Notes: a model not told the origin generated them from the sequence alone. A DNA stretch of 61,244 bases from Lachnospiraceae bacterium (GCA_028696165.1 JAQVHQ010000015.1:1-61244); one strand, 5' to 3'; numbered from the stretch's first letter, positions 14,735 to 24,597 are shown. Program-made: numbers and translations.

Positions 14735-17266
14735 ATGGAACAGTTTAATGTAACAGGTATGAGTTGTGCTGCCTGCAGTTCCAGGGTTGAGAAGGCCGTG
14801 GGGAAGGTGGATGGTGTTACTTCATGTTCAGTCAGTCTGCTTACGAATTCTATGGGGGTTGAGGGCGAGGTGTCTTCGGCCGATGTCATTCGTGCGGTAG
14901 AGGAGGCTGGATATGGTGCTTCTGTGAAGGGCAGAGCGACGGGTGATTCACAGATGTCCGATGTGAGTGTCCAGGAAGATGCTCTGAAGGATAGGGAAAC
15001 ACCGGTATTAAAGAAGAGACTTTTTACTTCTCTCGGATTTTTATTGGTTTTGATGTATTTTTCTATGGGGCATGTCATGTGGAATTGGCCGCTTCCTGCA
15101 TTTTTTGATAATAATCATATTGCCATGGGGCTGGTTCAGCTGCTTTTGACTGTAGTGGTTATGGTGATTAATCAGAAGTTTTTTATTAGTGGATTTAAGA
15201 GTCTGTTCCACAGAGCTCCCAATATGGATACACTGGTAGCCTTGGGATCCAGTGCGGCCTTTGTTTACAGCACTTATGCTTTATTTTCGATGACGGATGC
15301 GCAGGTTCGGGGTGATATGGAAGCCGTTATGTCTTATATGCATGATTTCTATTTTGAATCTGCAGCTATGATTCTTACCCTGATTACTGTAGGTAAGATG
15401 TTGGAAGCACATTCTAAGGGTAAGACTACAGATGCATTGAAGAGTCTTATGAAGCTTGCGCCTAAGACGGCAGTGGTAGTTCGTGAGGGTGTTGAGATGG
15501 AAATCTCTATCAGCCAGGTTCACAAGGGCGACATTTTCCTGGTGCGTCCCGGGGAGAATATTCCGGTAGATGGAGTGATTGTGGAAGGCCACAGTGCGAT
15601 TAATGAATCTGCATTGACTGGTGAAAGTATTCCTGTGGATAAGGAAAAGGGGGATGAGGTTTCAGCAGCTACGCTAAATCAATCCGGTTTCTTAAAATGT
15701 GAGGCTACACGGGTAGGTGAAGATACTACTTTATCACAGATTATTCAGATGGTCAGTGATGCAGCGGCTACGAAAGCGCCCATCGCAAAGATTGCAGATA
15801 AAGTATCTGGAGTCTTTGTACCGGCAGTTATAAGTATTGCCATTGTTACTACGATAGTCTGGCTGTTGGCGGGAAGAGAGTTTGGTTATGCGTTGGCACG
15901 AGGAATCTCAGTGTTGGTTATCAGTTGTCCCTGCGCGCTGGGGCTGGCAACTCCTGTTGCAATTATGGTGGGGAATGGAAAAGGCGCAAAGAATGGAATT
16001 ATGTTTAAAACTGCTGTCTCACTGGAAGAAACCGGCAAGACGCAGATTGTAGCTTTAGATAAGACTGGAACTATAACCAGTGGACAGCCAAAGGTTACAG
16101 ATATGATACCTGCCGGGGGTATAACAGAAGACGATTTATTGTATTATGCTTATGCGCTGGAACAAAAAAGTGAGCACCCGCTGGCACGTGCAATTCTGGA
16201 TTTTGGAAAAGCAAGGGGTGTAAAAGCAGCAGAGGTGGAAGCCTTCAGCGCACTTCCGGGAAATGGTTTAAGTGGTCAAATTCAGGAATCTGTTTTGTTT
16301 GGCGGAAATTATAAGTTTATCAGCAGTAAGACACAAGTGAATGAGAATATCAAAAAGAAGTCTGAGAAGTTATCAGAAGAGGGAAAGACACCGCTGTTTT
16401 TTGCCAGAGATGGTAAGTTACTAGGTATTATCGCAGTTGCAGATGTTATGAAAGAGGACAGTCCTAAGGCAGTAAAAGAACTGCAGAATATGGGTATCAA
16501 AGTTGTGATGCTGACTGGAGATAATGAGCGGACTGCACAGGCTATCGGCGGTCTGGCAGGGGTGGATGAAGTTATTGCCGGAGTACTTCCTGATGGAAAG
16601 GAAAGTGTAATACGTTCCTTGAAGAAACAGGGAAACGTTGCTATGGTTGGAGACGGTATCAATGATGCACCTGCACTTACAAGAGCTGATATCGGAATTG
16701 CCATAGGTGCAGGAACAGACATAGCTATTGATGCAGCGGATGTAGTGCTTATGAAGAGTAAGTTAAGTGATGTGCCGGCAGCGATACGCCTTAGCCGTGC
16801 TGCATTGAAGAATATTCATGAAAATCTGTTCTGGGCGTTTTTCTATAATGTGATAGGTATTCCTCTGGCAGCAGGTTTATGGATTCCAATATTTCACTGG
16901 GAACTTAATCCAATGTTTGGAGCTGCAGCTATGAGTTTGTCAAGCTTTTGTGTAGTTACCAATGCTTTGCGTCTGAATCTTTTTAAGATGTATGATGCAG
17001 GTAAAGATAAAAAAATCAAAACAAAAAATTCTAAAAAGAAAGAAGAGGAAAAAGTGATGAAGAAAACTATGAAAATCGAAGGAATGATGTGTGGACACTG
17101 TGAGGCAAGAGTAAAAAAATGTCTGGAGGCTTTGCCACAGGTTGAGGAAGCTGTTGTAAGCCACGAAGACGGAACCGCAGTTGTCACTTTGACAGAGGAT
17201 GTAGCTTCAGATGTACTTACAAAAGCAGTCGAAGAACAGGATTACAAAGTTCTGGGAGTTGAATAA
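14735..17266 (+). CDS. copA: Copper-exporting P1B-type ATPase with N- and C-terminal metal domains
   Basis: This 843-residue pump exports Cu(I). It starts with a heavy-metal domain (GMSCAAC, C11/C14), then membrane helices, the actuator loop (TGES), the CPC ion site in SCPCALGLATP (C398/C400), the phosphorylated D442 in DKTGT, the HP motif SEHPLARA and the GDGINDAPAL hinge. A lysine-rich linker of about 25 residues leads to a second heavy-metal domain at the extreme C terminus (GMMCGHCEAR, C786/C789). A C-terminal domain is unusual for CopA, which normally carries them only at the N terminus. It looks like an in-frame copA-copZ fusion. Third gene of the CsoR-controlled operon; a strong terminator follows. 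Confidence 0.95.
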   Translation: MEQFNVTGMSCAACSSRVEKAVGKVDGVTSCSVSLLTNSMGVEGEVSSADVIRAVEEAGYGASVKGRATGDSQMSDVSVQEDALKDRETPVLKKRLFTSLGFLLVLMYFSMGHVMWNWPLPAFFDNNHIAMGLVQLLLTVVVMVINQKFFISGFKSLFHRAPNMDTLVALGSSAAFVYSTYALFSMTDAQVRGDMEAVMSYMHDFYFESAAMILTLITVGKMLEAHSKGKTTDALKSLMKLAPKTAVVVREGVEMEISISQVHKGDIFLVRPGENIPVDGVIVEGHSAINESALTGESIPVDKEKGDEVSAATLNQSGFLKCEATRVGEDTTLSQIIQMVSDAAATKAPIAKIADKVSGVFVPAVISIAIVTTIVWLLAGREFGYALARGISVLVISCPCALGLATPVAIMVGNGKGAKNGIMFKTAVSLEETGKTQIVALDKTGTITSGQPKVTDMIPAGGITEDDLLYYAYALEQKSEHPLARAILDFGKARGVKAAEVEAFSALPGNGLSGQIQESVLFGGNYKFISSKTQVNENIKKKSEKLSEEGKTPLFFARDGKLLGIIAVADVMKEDSPKAVKELQNMGIKVVMLTGDNERTAQAIGGLAGVDEVIAGVLPDGKESVIRSLKKQGNVAMVGDGINDAPALTRADIGIAIGAGTDIAIDAADVVLMKSKLSDVPAAIRLSRAALKNIHENLFWAFFYNVIGIPLAAGLWIPIFHWELNPMFGAAAMSLSSFCVVTNALRLNLFKMYDAGKDKKIKTKNSKKKEEEKVMKKTMKIEGMMCGHCEARVKKCLEALPQVEEAVVSHEDGTAVVTLTEDVASDVLTKAVEEQDYKVLGVE
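17057..17266 (+). CDS. Internal start in copA giving a free CopZ-like chaperone (possible)
   Basis: Within copA, in frame, an AGAGGAA site at 17043-17049 stands 7 bases before ATG 17057 (Met775). Translation from here gives a 69-residue CopZ-like protein with GMMCGHC. The site falls exactly at the end of the charged linker, so both a fused domain and a separate chaperone could be made from one gene. This is inference from the ribosome site and the domain boundary. Confidence 0.45.
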   Translation: MKKTMKIEGMMCGHCEARVKKCLEALPQVEEAVVSHEDGTAVVTLTEDVASDVLTKAVEEQDYKVLGVE

Positions 17267-17343
17267 TCTAATAATATATGCAATTCACTACCTGAGTTTT
17301 TCATTGAAGCGGGAGCTTCCTTGATGAGGGTAAATTAGCAGGG

Positions 17344-17376
17344 AACACAGATGTCATATGGGCATCTGTGTTTTTT
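17344..17376 (+). terminator. Terminator of the copper operon
   Basis: AACACAGATG (17344-17353) pairs perfectly with CATCTGTGTT (17363-17372), followed by six T residues. Confidence 0.92.
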
Positions 17377-17503
17377 CAGTTATTGGGGAAAGTATGGTCA
17401 AAACGGATATTTACTTTGTGAAATTTTATTGCTAAATGCAGGGGATAGCTGTAAAATGCATTATATGATTAATTATAAGCGATAAAAAATGAGGAGCAGT
17501 ATT

Positions 17504-20203
17504 ATGCAGAATGATTTAAATATTTTTTTGGAGTCTTTTCAGCATACAGGAATATATATCATAGACCGGGTATCTATGGTAGTTTATTATGAAAATAGTG
17601 TAGCAGCCAAATATACGGCCAAAGACAGAATTGGAGAACCATGTTATCTGGTTCATGAAAATCAGAATATGTGTGCATCCTGTCCTTTGCGTCATAAGGA
17701 TTGGACTTCATATGTTATCAGGGAAGATCTTGATATGGTTTTTGTGATGCAGGCTACAGAGACTATGTGGCAGGGTAAAGAAGTCTATGCTATTTTTGTG
17801 CGTCGACAGAAAAATATACCTAAGAAGAGCATGAGTGAGGGAATGACCAGACGGATGAATCGTGCGCTTAATACTTCTGTTTTGACTTACTGTGAAATCA
17901 ATATGAAGACGCTGAAGGCTAAGGCACTTCATTTTTCTGACAAAGATACAAATCGTATTATAGAAGGAAACTATGCAGATCATCTGCAGCGTATGACAGA
18001 TTACTATGTACATCCAAAGGATAGAGAAAGGGTTCATAATACACTCGGGCTTTTGGCATTACAGAAAGTAAGTGCAGACAGTGAAGGTGTGTCGGAAATC
18101 AGCGTACGGTATCGAAGCAGCGGCGTGGGCGCCGAAGGGCATTCTATTATGATAGAAAGTACGGCCTATATTCTAAGGGATGAGCTGCCTCATTATGTTT
18201 CCATAATTACAAAAGAAGTGACTCAGGAAGCGGATATGAGTATGGAACTTAAGTTATATAATGAAGTTGCCAGGAAAACACTGTCTATTTACCGAATGAA
18301 CATTACTCAAAACACCTGCGAATCCATAGGGGATACCCGGAGTCTAATTCAGATATCTGCGAATGAACCTAAGCATTATGATTCCATGGAAGCCTTTTTT
18401 GCTTATGTAACAATGCATGTGTCAGCAGAACAAAGGCAGGATGCAAAGGAATTTTTAAATAGGGATGGACTTATACAGTCATATCGAGAAGGGAAGCAGG
18501 TATTGTCCGGACAGTTTTCCATATCCATAGCGGATGGGTCCTATATTTGGCTTTTGATTAGTATCAATATGATTGAAAATACGATTACCGGAGATATCGA
18601 GGCTATTTTGCATTCTGAGGGTATAGAAGAAAGTGTTAAAAAAGATAATTTGATTACTCAGGTAATTAATAATGATTATGACTATATGATTTTGATAGAT
18701 TTACAAAATAATTCGGCGAGTGCATTTACAAATGCAGGACTATACCATGACGTCAAGACAGATGATGCAATAGGATACATAGAAGAATATATCCGACGAT
18801 CCTATGTTGGTGAAAATCTGGAAGAATTTGTGGTGCAAAATAGTTATGAATATATTCAGAAAAAATTAGAACAACAAGACCAATATATATTGTATTATTA
18901 TGTCCGCGAAAAAAATGGTTCCGTCAGATATAAGAGGGGAACCTATACTTATTTGAATGGAGACAGGAGATATCTTGTATTCTCCAGGACAGATAATACA
19001 GATGTTATAGAAGAACAAAAAAAGATAAATGAACAATTAAAATCCGCACTGGAGGCGGCAACAAAAGCTACAGAAGCCAAGACAGAGATTTTTTCAAGAA
19101 TGAGTCATGATCTGAGAACACCTATGAATGGTATCGTGGGGATGGCAAAATTGGGGATGGATGAAGCTAAGGATTCTGAAAGCAGACACTATTTCGAAAA
19201 AATAAACAGTTCAGGACAATATCTTCTTGGATTGATTAATGATATTTTGGATATGAATCGTCTGGAAAATGATAAAGTTACCTTACACGAAGAGGCTGTG
19301 AATGGGAAAGAATTTTTACAGGGTGTTATGGACTTGATTCAGCCGTTGGTGGAACAGAGAAACATTCGATTAGAAACAGATTTTACCAAGATGGAAAATG
19401 CATATATCTTCTGTGATATTGTCAGAACAAGACAGGTTTTTCTGAATTTCCTCAGTAATGCAGTTAAGTTTTCTGCTCCTGGCGGGAAGGTAAAGTGGAC
19501 CTGCAGAGATTTAAAACAGGAGAATGGACATATCTTTTACGAAATGAAGTTTATTGATCATGGATGTGGGATGAGTCAGGGATTTTTGAAACGTGCATTT
19601 GAGCCATTTGAGCAGGAAAGTAATATATATTCCAATGAAAATGCAAGTACAGGTTTGGGTCTTGCCATAACCAAAAATCTGGTACAGATTATGGGAGGAA
19701 AGATTTCTGTAGTCAGTAAACTTCATGAAGGGACAACATTCACCTTAAATCTTAATCATAAAATAGCCAGGGAATGTGATGTGAATGAAAATAAGGAGGC
19801 CGATACAGATTTTTCACTGGAGGGAAAAAAAGTCCTGGTGGTAGAAGATCATCCACTTAATGCAGAGATTGAGAAACGATTATTGGAAAAACAGGGTATT
19901 ATCATACAGACAGCTGAAAATGGAAAAGTGGGTTTGGATATTTTTGAAAAGTCAGAATTATATGAATACGATGCGATTTTGATGGATGTGCGTATGCCTG
20001 TAATGGGAGGTTTGGAAGCTGCCAGCCGTATCAGAAATCTGGAACGCACGGATGCACAGACAATTCCGATAATTGCTGTGACAGCCAATGCTTTTGAAGA
20101 AGATCGAAAAGCTTCTGAAAAAGCAGGTATGAATGCTCATTTATCTAAGCCGCTTGAACCAGTGGTACTTTACAGAACGCTGCAGCAGTTTATAAAGAAA
20201 TAA
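17504..20203 (+). CDS. Hybrid histidine kinase with Cys-containing PAS-like input
   Basis: This 899-residue protein has no membrane segment. Its N-terminal 100 residues look like a PAS-type domain with a cysteine cluster (PCYLVHENQNMCASCPLR) that could bind a metal, heme or Fe-S centre or sense redox. Two to three further PAS-like stretches follow up to about 500, then HisKA with H535 (SHDLRTPMNG), HATPase (about 635-755; N box SNAVKF) and a C-terminal receiver (about 774-896) with D828 in LMDVRMP. ATG 17504 is chosen over an ATG 15 bases upstream because the GAGGAG site lies 8 bases from it and downstream of the other. It is monocistronic, flanked by a terminator and the promoter of the next gene, and its partner is not adjacent. 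Confidence 0.88.
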   Translation: MQNDLNIFLESFQHTGIYIIDRVSMVVYYENSVAAKYTAKDRIGEPCYLVHENQNMCASCPLRHKDWTSYVIREDLDMVFVMQATETMWQGKEVYAIFVRRQKNIPKKSMSEGMTRRMNRALNTSVLTYCEINMKTLKAKALHFSDKDTNRIIEGNYADHLQRMTDYYVHPKDRERVHNTLGLLALQKVSADSEGVSEISVRYRSSGVGAEGHSIMIESTAYILRDELPHYVSIITKEVTQEADMSMELKLYNEVARKTLSIYRMNITQNTCESIGDTRSLIQISANEPKHYDSMEAFFAYVTMHVSAEQRQDAKEFLNRDGLIQSYREGKQVLSGQFSISIADGSYIWLLISINMIENTITGDIEAILHSEGIEESVKKDNLITQVINNDYDYMILIDLQNNSASAFTNAGLYHDVKTDDAIGYIEEYIRRSYVGENLEEFVVQNSYEYIQKKLEQQDQYILYYYVREKNGSVRYKRGTYTYLNGDRRYLVFSRTDNTDVIEEQKKINEQLKSALEAATKATEAKTEIFSRMSHDLRTPMNGIVGMAKLGMDEAKDSESRHYFEKINSSGQYLLGLINDILDMNRLENDKVTLHEEAVNGKEFLQGVMDLIQPLVEQRNIRLETDFTKMENAYIFCDIVRTRQVFLNFLSNAVKFSAPGGKVKWTCRDLKQENGHIFYEMKFIDHGCGMSQGFLKRAFEPFEQESNIYSNENASTGLGLAITKNLVQIMGGKISVVSKLHEGTTFTLNLNHKIARECDVNENKEADTDFSLEGKKVLVVEDHPLNAEIEKRLLEKQGIIIQTAENGKVGLDIFEKSELYEYDAILMDVRMPVMGGLEAASRIRNLERTDAQTIPIIAVTANAFEEDRKASEKAGMNAHLSKPLEPVVLYRTLQQFIKK

Positions 20204-20236
20204 TAGATTGTTACTATAATCCTATGTCTTATAGAC

Positions 20237-20265
20237 TTGCAAAAGGTGGATTCTTAATCTATAAT
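20237..20265 (+). promoter_or_regulatory. Promoter of the carboxypeptidase gene
   Basis: TTGCAA (20237-20242) and TATAAT (20260-20265) are 17 bases apart, about 45 bases before the start codon. Confidence 0.65.
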
Positions 20266-20309
20266 AAATACTTTGAGGATATGATAAATGATGAATCAGG
20301 AGAACGTAG

Positions 20310-21662
20310 ATGAAGAAGATTATACAAAAAGGAACGATGATGATAGTATTGCTTGTGCTGCTTTGCAGTACTTGTGTATGCTCAGTTCAGGCAGCGGTGG
20401 CAAATGATGCTGTTTATCCAATTGACAGCAACAGTCAGGCAGGGTGGCCGCAGGCACCAAATGTGAGCTGTGAGACAGCTGTTTTGATGGATGCGAACAC
20501 AGGGGAAATTCTCTATAATAAGGGAATGGATCAGTTGAGATATCCAGCCAGTATTACTAAGGTAATGACCTGCCTTCTGGCTTTGCAGAACAGTACTATG
20601 GATGCCCAGGTTACTTTTACCCCAACCGGCCTTGCAGATCAGGCAGAAGGAACTAATATCGGTATGCAGGCAGGGGAAGTTCTTACTATGGAACAGTGTT
20701 TGTATGTGATGATGATACAGTCGGCCAATGATGTGGCATCTCAGATTGCAGAATATGTGGGAGGCACAATCCCTCAGTTTGTGGATATGATGAATGCCAA
20801 GGCTCAGGAATTAGGCTGTGCGAATACACATTTCGTAAATCCCAATGGATTGCCTAATGATGCCCATTATTCTACAGCTCATGATTTTGCACTTATTTTC
20901 AGGGAGGCATTAAAGATTCCGGAATTCAGAACAATAATTGGAACTGTCTCATATCAGCTGCCACCGACGAATTTAAATCCAAATGTGCGCAATTTTACCA
21001 GTCATATTGCGATTGCGGTACCTGGCACACCACAATATCAGGATTATTGTCTGGGTGGAAAGAGTGGACTGACGATAGCAGCAAAAAATACCCTGGTTAC
21101 CGGTGCACAAAAAGATGACGTTACCTTGGTTGCCTGTGTAATGAGAGGCGCCGTGGAACAGGTGTATGCAGATACACAGGTCTTGTATGAGTATGGATAT
21201 GGACAGTTTGACAAGATCGCTTTTGATGAAGGATATGCGCTGGTTCCTAAGGGCGTAACATTGGAGCAGCTTACCCCGCAGCCCAAGGAAGATGGTTCCG
21301 GATATATAGATTATTATTATAATGGGAGCTTTGTGGGAAGCGGATATACAGCTCCACCAGTGGTCGAAGAATCTGTTGCTGAGCCGGAAGTAAAACCAGA
21401 GACTGAGATAGAGTCTAAACAAAATGTAGTACCAGAGACGGAAGGAACAGAGAAAGAACCGGTAGTTAAGAAGAAAGATTACAGTAATCTTCCGGTATGG
21501 CAGGCAAAATTATGTGAAATACGTGATGTAATGCTGGATCATAAATTGTATATTGTCATAGCTGTTTTGGTATTAATTAATGTAGTTGCAATCATTATGG
21601 TGATTGTAAAAGCTGCAAAACGTAAAAAGTATAAGCATAAAAAAGTAAGTCATTATGAGTAA
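20310..21662 (+). CDS. D-alanyl-D-alanine carboxypeptidase (S11 family)
   Basis: This 450-residue exported penicillin-binding protein trims the terminal D-Ala of peptidoglycan stem peptides. A signal peptide (about 1-29, ending near VQAA) leads to the catalytic domain with SITK (nucleophile S81, K84), SAN (S138, N140) and KSG (K251). A beta-rich second domain and an acidic E/K/P linker follow, then a C-terminal membrane anchor (IVIAVLVLINVVAIIMVIV) with a basic tail. It is DacA/DacF-like. The start follows AGGAGA. It is a single gene with its own promoter and terminator. Confidence 0.93.
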   Translation: MKKIIQKGTMMIVLLVLLCSTCVCSVQAAVANDAVYPIDSNSQAGWPQAPNVSCETAVLMDANTGEILYNKGMDQLRYPASITKVMTCLLALQNSTMDAQVTFTPTGLADQAEGTNIGMQAGEVLTMEQCLYVMMIQSANDVASQIAEYVGGTIPQFVDMMNAKAQELGCANTHFVNPNGLPNDAHYSTAHDFALIFREALKIPEFRTIIGTVSYQLPPTNLNPNVRNFTSHIAIAVPGTPQYQDYCLGGKSGLTIAAKNTLVTGAQKDDVTLVACVMRGAVEQVYADTQVLYEYGYGQFDKIAFDEGYALVPKGVTLEQLTPQPKEDGSGYIDYYYNGSFVGSGYTAPPVVEESVAEPEVKPETEIESKQNVVPETEGTEKEPVVKKKDYSNLPVWQAKLCEIRDVMLDHKLYIVIAVLVLINVVAIIMVIVKAAKRKKYKHKKVSHYE

Positions 21663-21678
21663 TATCATATGATTTGAT

Positions 21679-21734
21679 AATCACAGCCAGTTTATGTTGG
21701 GAAGTATATGAATATAAACTGACTGTGATTTTGT
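21679..21734 (+). terminator. Terminator after the carboxypeptidase gene
   Basis: AATCACAG-C-CAGTTTAT (21679-21695) pairs with ATAAACTG-A-CTGTGATT (about 21714-21730), followed by a T-rich tail. Confidence 0.85.
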
Positions 21735-21858
21735 ATATCAAAACAAAATATTTTAACATAAATCAAAAAAAAATGACAATGAACTATTGAAAGTCTGATA
21801 GTATAATAGTAATAAAAAAGTTACTTGGATAGAGAAATTATAGAAGGATGGTAATGTG

Positions 21859-24411
21859 ATGAAAAAAGTAGAAAGAACATTCAGTGGTGTTACTTCAACA
21901 AAGGTTAGCGAAAGAGAATTAATGCATCGTGAAACTGCACGAAAGGCAGCTGCAGAAGGTATGGTACTTTTGAAAAATGAAAATCTTCTTCCTCTGGAAA
22001 AAGGAACAAAACTGGCTTTGTACGGAAGCGGTGCAAGTAAGACGATTAAAGGTGGAACTGGTTCTGGAGATGTAAATGAACGTTCTTCAGTAACGGTTTT
22101 AGAAGGATTGGAAAACAGCGGATTTATCATTACAACTAAAGACTGGCTGACAGACTACGATAAGACCTATCAGCAGGCACGCATAGACTGGAGAGATGAT
22201 TTACTAAAACAGGGCGAAGGCCAGGGATTAAACGAGTTTTTTGGCATTGTATCGTCTCATCCATTTCAGATTCCGCACACAAGACCGGTAGAAGAAGCCG
22301 ATGTGGAAAAATCAGAGACAAAAACAGCGATGTATGTTGTCAGCAGAATTGCAGGGGAAGGTGCTGACCGCGTGAAGGAGAAAGGTGATTATTACCTGAC
22401 TGATGAAGAGATGACAGATCTTGCATTTATCTGTGCTCATTACGAGAATGTGATTTTAGTAGTCAATACCGGTGCGCAGATTGATTTGTCTTATGTAAAA
22501 GATATGTCTTCTATAAAAAGCATTATTTATATGGTACAGGCTGGTATGGAAGGTGGTAATGCACTGGCAGATCTTGTATGTGGTTATGTGACACCATCTG
22601 CTAAATTAACAGATACATGGGCATGGAAGTATGAGCAATATCCGTCAGCAGAAACCTTCAGCCATAACAATGGTGATGTGACAAAGGAATATTATCACGA
22701 CAGCATTTATGTGGGATATCGCTATTTTGACAGCTTTGGCATTCAGCCACAGTATGAATTTGGTTTTGGGCTTTCTTATACAGATTTCCAGATCCTTCCC
22801 GGTAAAGCTCCGGTATCCGTAGACGATAAAAAGCAGATCATCACAGTAAATGCTTCAGTGAAGAATATTGGTGATAAATTCAGTGGGAAAGAAGTGGTTC
22901 AGATATATGTCAGCTGTCCACAGGAAGGCCTTGCAAAAGAGTATCGCAGATTATGTGGATTTGCAAAAACAGCAGTATTAAAACCAGGAGAAGAGACAAA
23001 TGTATCTATTACATTCCCAGTTAAGGCAATTGCTTCTTATGATGAACAGAAGGGTGCCTGGGTTGTGGAAGAAGGTACTTATGGTCTGTGGCTTGGTAAT
23101 TCTTCGAGAAATCTGCAGTTATGCGGTGGTATTAAGACTCAGGGTGGAATCCTGGAGGAAAATAAACATATCTGTCCACTACAGGAAGAATTAGAGGAAA
23201 TCGTACGTCCGCAGGAAGCAGCACTTGCTTTTGAGAAAGAATGGAAAGAAGAGTTAAATGAAAAATCTCTTCCGGTTATGTCATTACAGGTGGAAAAAGA
23301 GTCAAAAGCCACCCATAAGGAATGTATGGCAGAGCAGATGGCAAAAGAATTAGTAGAAAAATTAGAAGATGACGAATTGATATATATGGTAATCGGCGAA
23401 ATCAGCAAGGGTCAGGGAAATGAAGATGTAGAAGGTGTGGCTTTAGGTTCTGCCGGTATCTCGGTTCCTGGAGCAGCTGGTGAAACGAGTTCTGTCTTAG
23501 AAGAAAAATACGGTGTGCCAGGAATCTCCATGGCAGATGGCCCGGCAGGTCTGCGTCTGAAGAAATCTTATCCTGTGGACAAAGAAACAGGAAGCCTGAT
23601 TCCAGAAGATCCATTCGCAGCTTTTGAAGGTGGATTTTTTGTAGAGCCTAAAACCTATGAAAATGCAGATATCTATTATCAGTATTGTACCGCTATTCCT
23701 GTAGGTGCACTGCTTGCACAGTCATGGGATATAAATTTGATTGAAGAGATTGGATATATGGTTGGAAAAGAGATGCAGGAGTTCCATGTGGCATGGTGGT
23801 TGGCACCAGGTATGAATATTCATCGCAATCCTCTCTGTGGAAGAAACTTTGAATATTATTCAGAGGATCCATTGGTAAGCGGCAAGATTGCAGCAGCTAT
23901 GACCAGAGGCGTTCAGTCAGAGAATGGTGTGGGAACTACTATTAAGCATTTTGCATGCAACAATTCAGAAGATAATCGTATGGGAGTAGATGATATCGTA
24001 TCCGAGAGAACACTTCGCGAGCTGTATCTGAGAGGCTTTGAAATTGCAGTAAAAGAATCACAGCCAATGGCAATTATGACTTCCTATAATCTGATTAATG
24101 GTGTTCATTCTGCAAACAATCGCGACATCTGTACTGTAGCTGCAAGAGAAGAATGGGGATTTGAAGGTATCATCATGACAGACTGGACAACCACATTTCC
24201 TCTGGGCGGAAGTGAATCCTATAAATGTCCTGCAGCCGGTAATGATTTGATTATGCCGGGTTATCAGGGAGACATCGATAACATTAAAGAAGCATTAGCT
24301 TCGGGAATTTTGAACCGTGAAGATTTAAAGGCATGTGTTGCCAGAATGCTTACAATTATATATCAGTCAAACGGATTTGAGGATGCAGTTCCTTATAAGA
24401 AATCCTTATAA
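21859..24411 (+). CDS. Glycoside hydrolase family 3 beta-glucosidase, reversed domain order
   Basis: This 850-residue enzyme hydrolyses terminal beta-glucosides. The domain order is the reverse of a usual GH3. It begins with the (alpha/beta)6 sandwich (EGMVLLKNENLLPL at the N terminus, GSGDVNERSS) and a fibronectin-III-like domain (about 315-420), and only then has the TIM-barrel (about 530-845). The barrel holds the substrate loop, the KHFACNN motif and the nucleophile Asp in IIMTDW (about D775). There is no signal peptide, so it is intracellular and probably acts on imported oligosaccharides. The same order is known for BglA of Ruminococcus albus and Butyrivibrio. The start is either ATG 21859 or GTG 21856; the AAGGA site is 8-11 bases away and does not decide. 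Confidence 0.92.
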   Translation: MKKVERTFSGVTSTKVSERELMHRETARKAAAEGMVLLKNENLLPLEKGTKLALYGSGASKTIKGGTGSGDVNERSSVTVLEGLENSGFIITTKDWLTDYDKTYQQARIDWRDDLLKQGEGQGLNEFFGIVSSHPFQIPHTRPVEEADVEKSETKTAMYVVSRIAGEGADRVKEKGDYYLTDEEMTDLAFICAHYENVILVVNTGAQIDLSYVKDMSSIKSIIYMVQAGMEGGNALADLVCGYVTPSAKLTDTWAWKYEQYPSAETFSHNNGDVTKEYYHDSIYVGYRYFDSFGIQPQYEFGFGLSYTDFQILPGKAPVSVDDKKQIITVNASVKNIGDKFSGKEVVQIYVSCPQEGLAKEYRRLCGFAKTAVLKPGEETNVSITFPVKAIASYDEQKGAWVVEEGTYGLWLGNSSRNLQLCGGIKTQGGILEENKHICPLQEELEEIVRPQEAALAFEKEWKEELNEKSLPVMSLQVEKESKATHKECMAEQMAKELVEKLEDDELIYMVIGEISKGQGNEDVEGVALGSAGISVPGAAGETSSVLEEKYGVPGISMADGPAGLRLKKSYPVDKETGSLIPEDPFAAFEGGFFVEPKTYENADIYYQYCTAIPVGALLAQSWDINLIEEIGYMVGKEMQEFHVAWWLAPGMNIHRNPLCGRNFEYYSEDPLVSGKIAAAMTRGVQSENGVGTTIKHFACNNSEDNRMGVDDIVSERTLRELYLRGFEIAVKESQPMAIMTSYNLINGVHSANNRDICTVAAREEWGFEGIIMTDWTTTFPLGGSESYKCPAAGNDLIMPGYQGDIDNIKEALASGILNREDLKACVARMLTIIYQSNGFEDAVPYKKSL

Positions 24412-24428
24412 AAAATCCTAATTACTAC

Positions 24429-24457
24429 TTGATAAATAAGTATCATTATGGTAAAAT
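24429..24457 (+). promoter_or_regulatory. Promoter of the mntP riboswitch transcript
   Basis: TTGATA (24429-24434), 17 bases, TAAAAT (24452-24457), just upstream of the manganese aptamer. Confidence 0.6.
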
Positions 24458-24465
24458 CAGATACA

Positions 24466-24566
24466 TCTTTGTGAGGGAGTAATCGGCATATATGGATATG
24501 TGATAATATCGACATAATGGTATTTGGATAATACCCGGTATTATTTTAAATGGTGAGACTCATGGG
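24466..24566 (+). ncRNA. yybP-ykoY (manganese) riboswitch
   Basis: The 5' block GTGAGGGAGTAATC and the 3' block AAATGGTGAGACTCAT match the two conserved internal-loop strands of yybP-ykoY aptamers. They close a P1 helix (GTGAG 24471-24475 with CTCAT 24559-24563). The arms between them fold into hairpins. The 3' strand of P1 is also the first strand of the terminator, so Mn(II) binding should block the terminator and turn on mntP. Placement directly before a manganese exporter gene fits the known regulon. Confidence 0.88.
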
Positions 24567-24597
24567 CAGTTTAATTCTGCTCATGGGCCTTTTTTTG
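24559..24597 (+). terminator. Riboswitch-controlled terminator before mntP
   Basis: CTCATGGGCAG (24559-24569) pairs, with G-T wobbles, with CTGCTCATGGG (24577-24587), followed by CCTTTTTTT. Its first strand overlaps P1 of the aptamer. Confidence 0.87.

Noticed and set aside
16980-17060. Possible frameshift or gene fusion error in copA
   Set aside because: The lysine-rich linker is in frame and codon use is continuous; the C-terminal domain is complete and follows directly.
17267-17503. A second c-di-GMP riboswitch before the kinase at 17504
   Set aside because: A small hairpin and the copper-operon terminator explain the structure; the GGACGCAAA and GGCCTAA blocks are absent.
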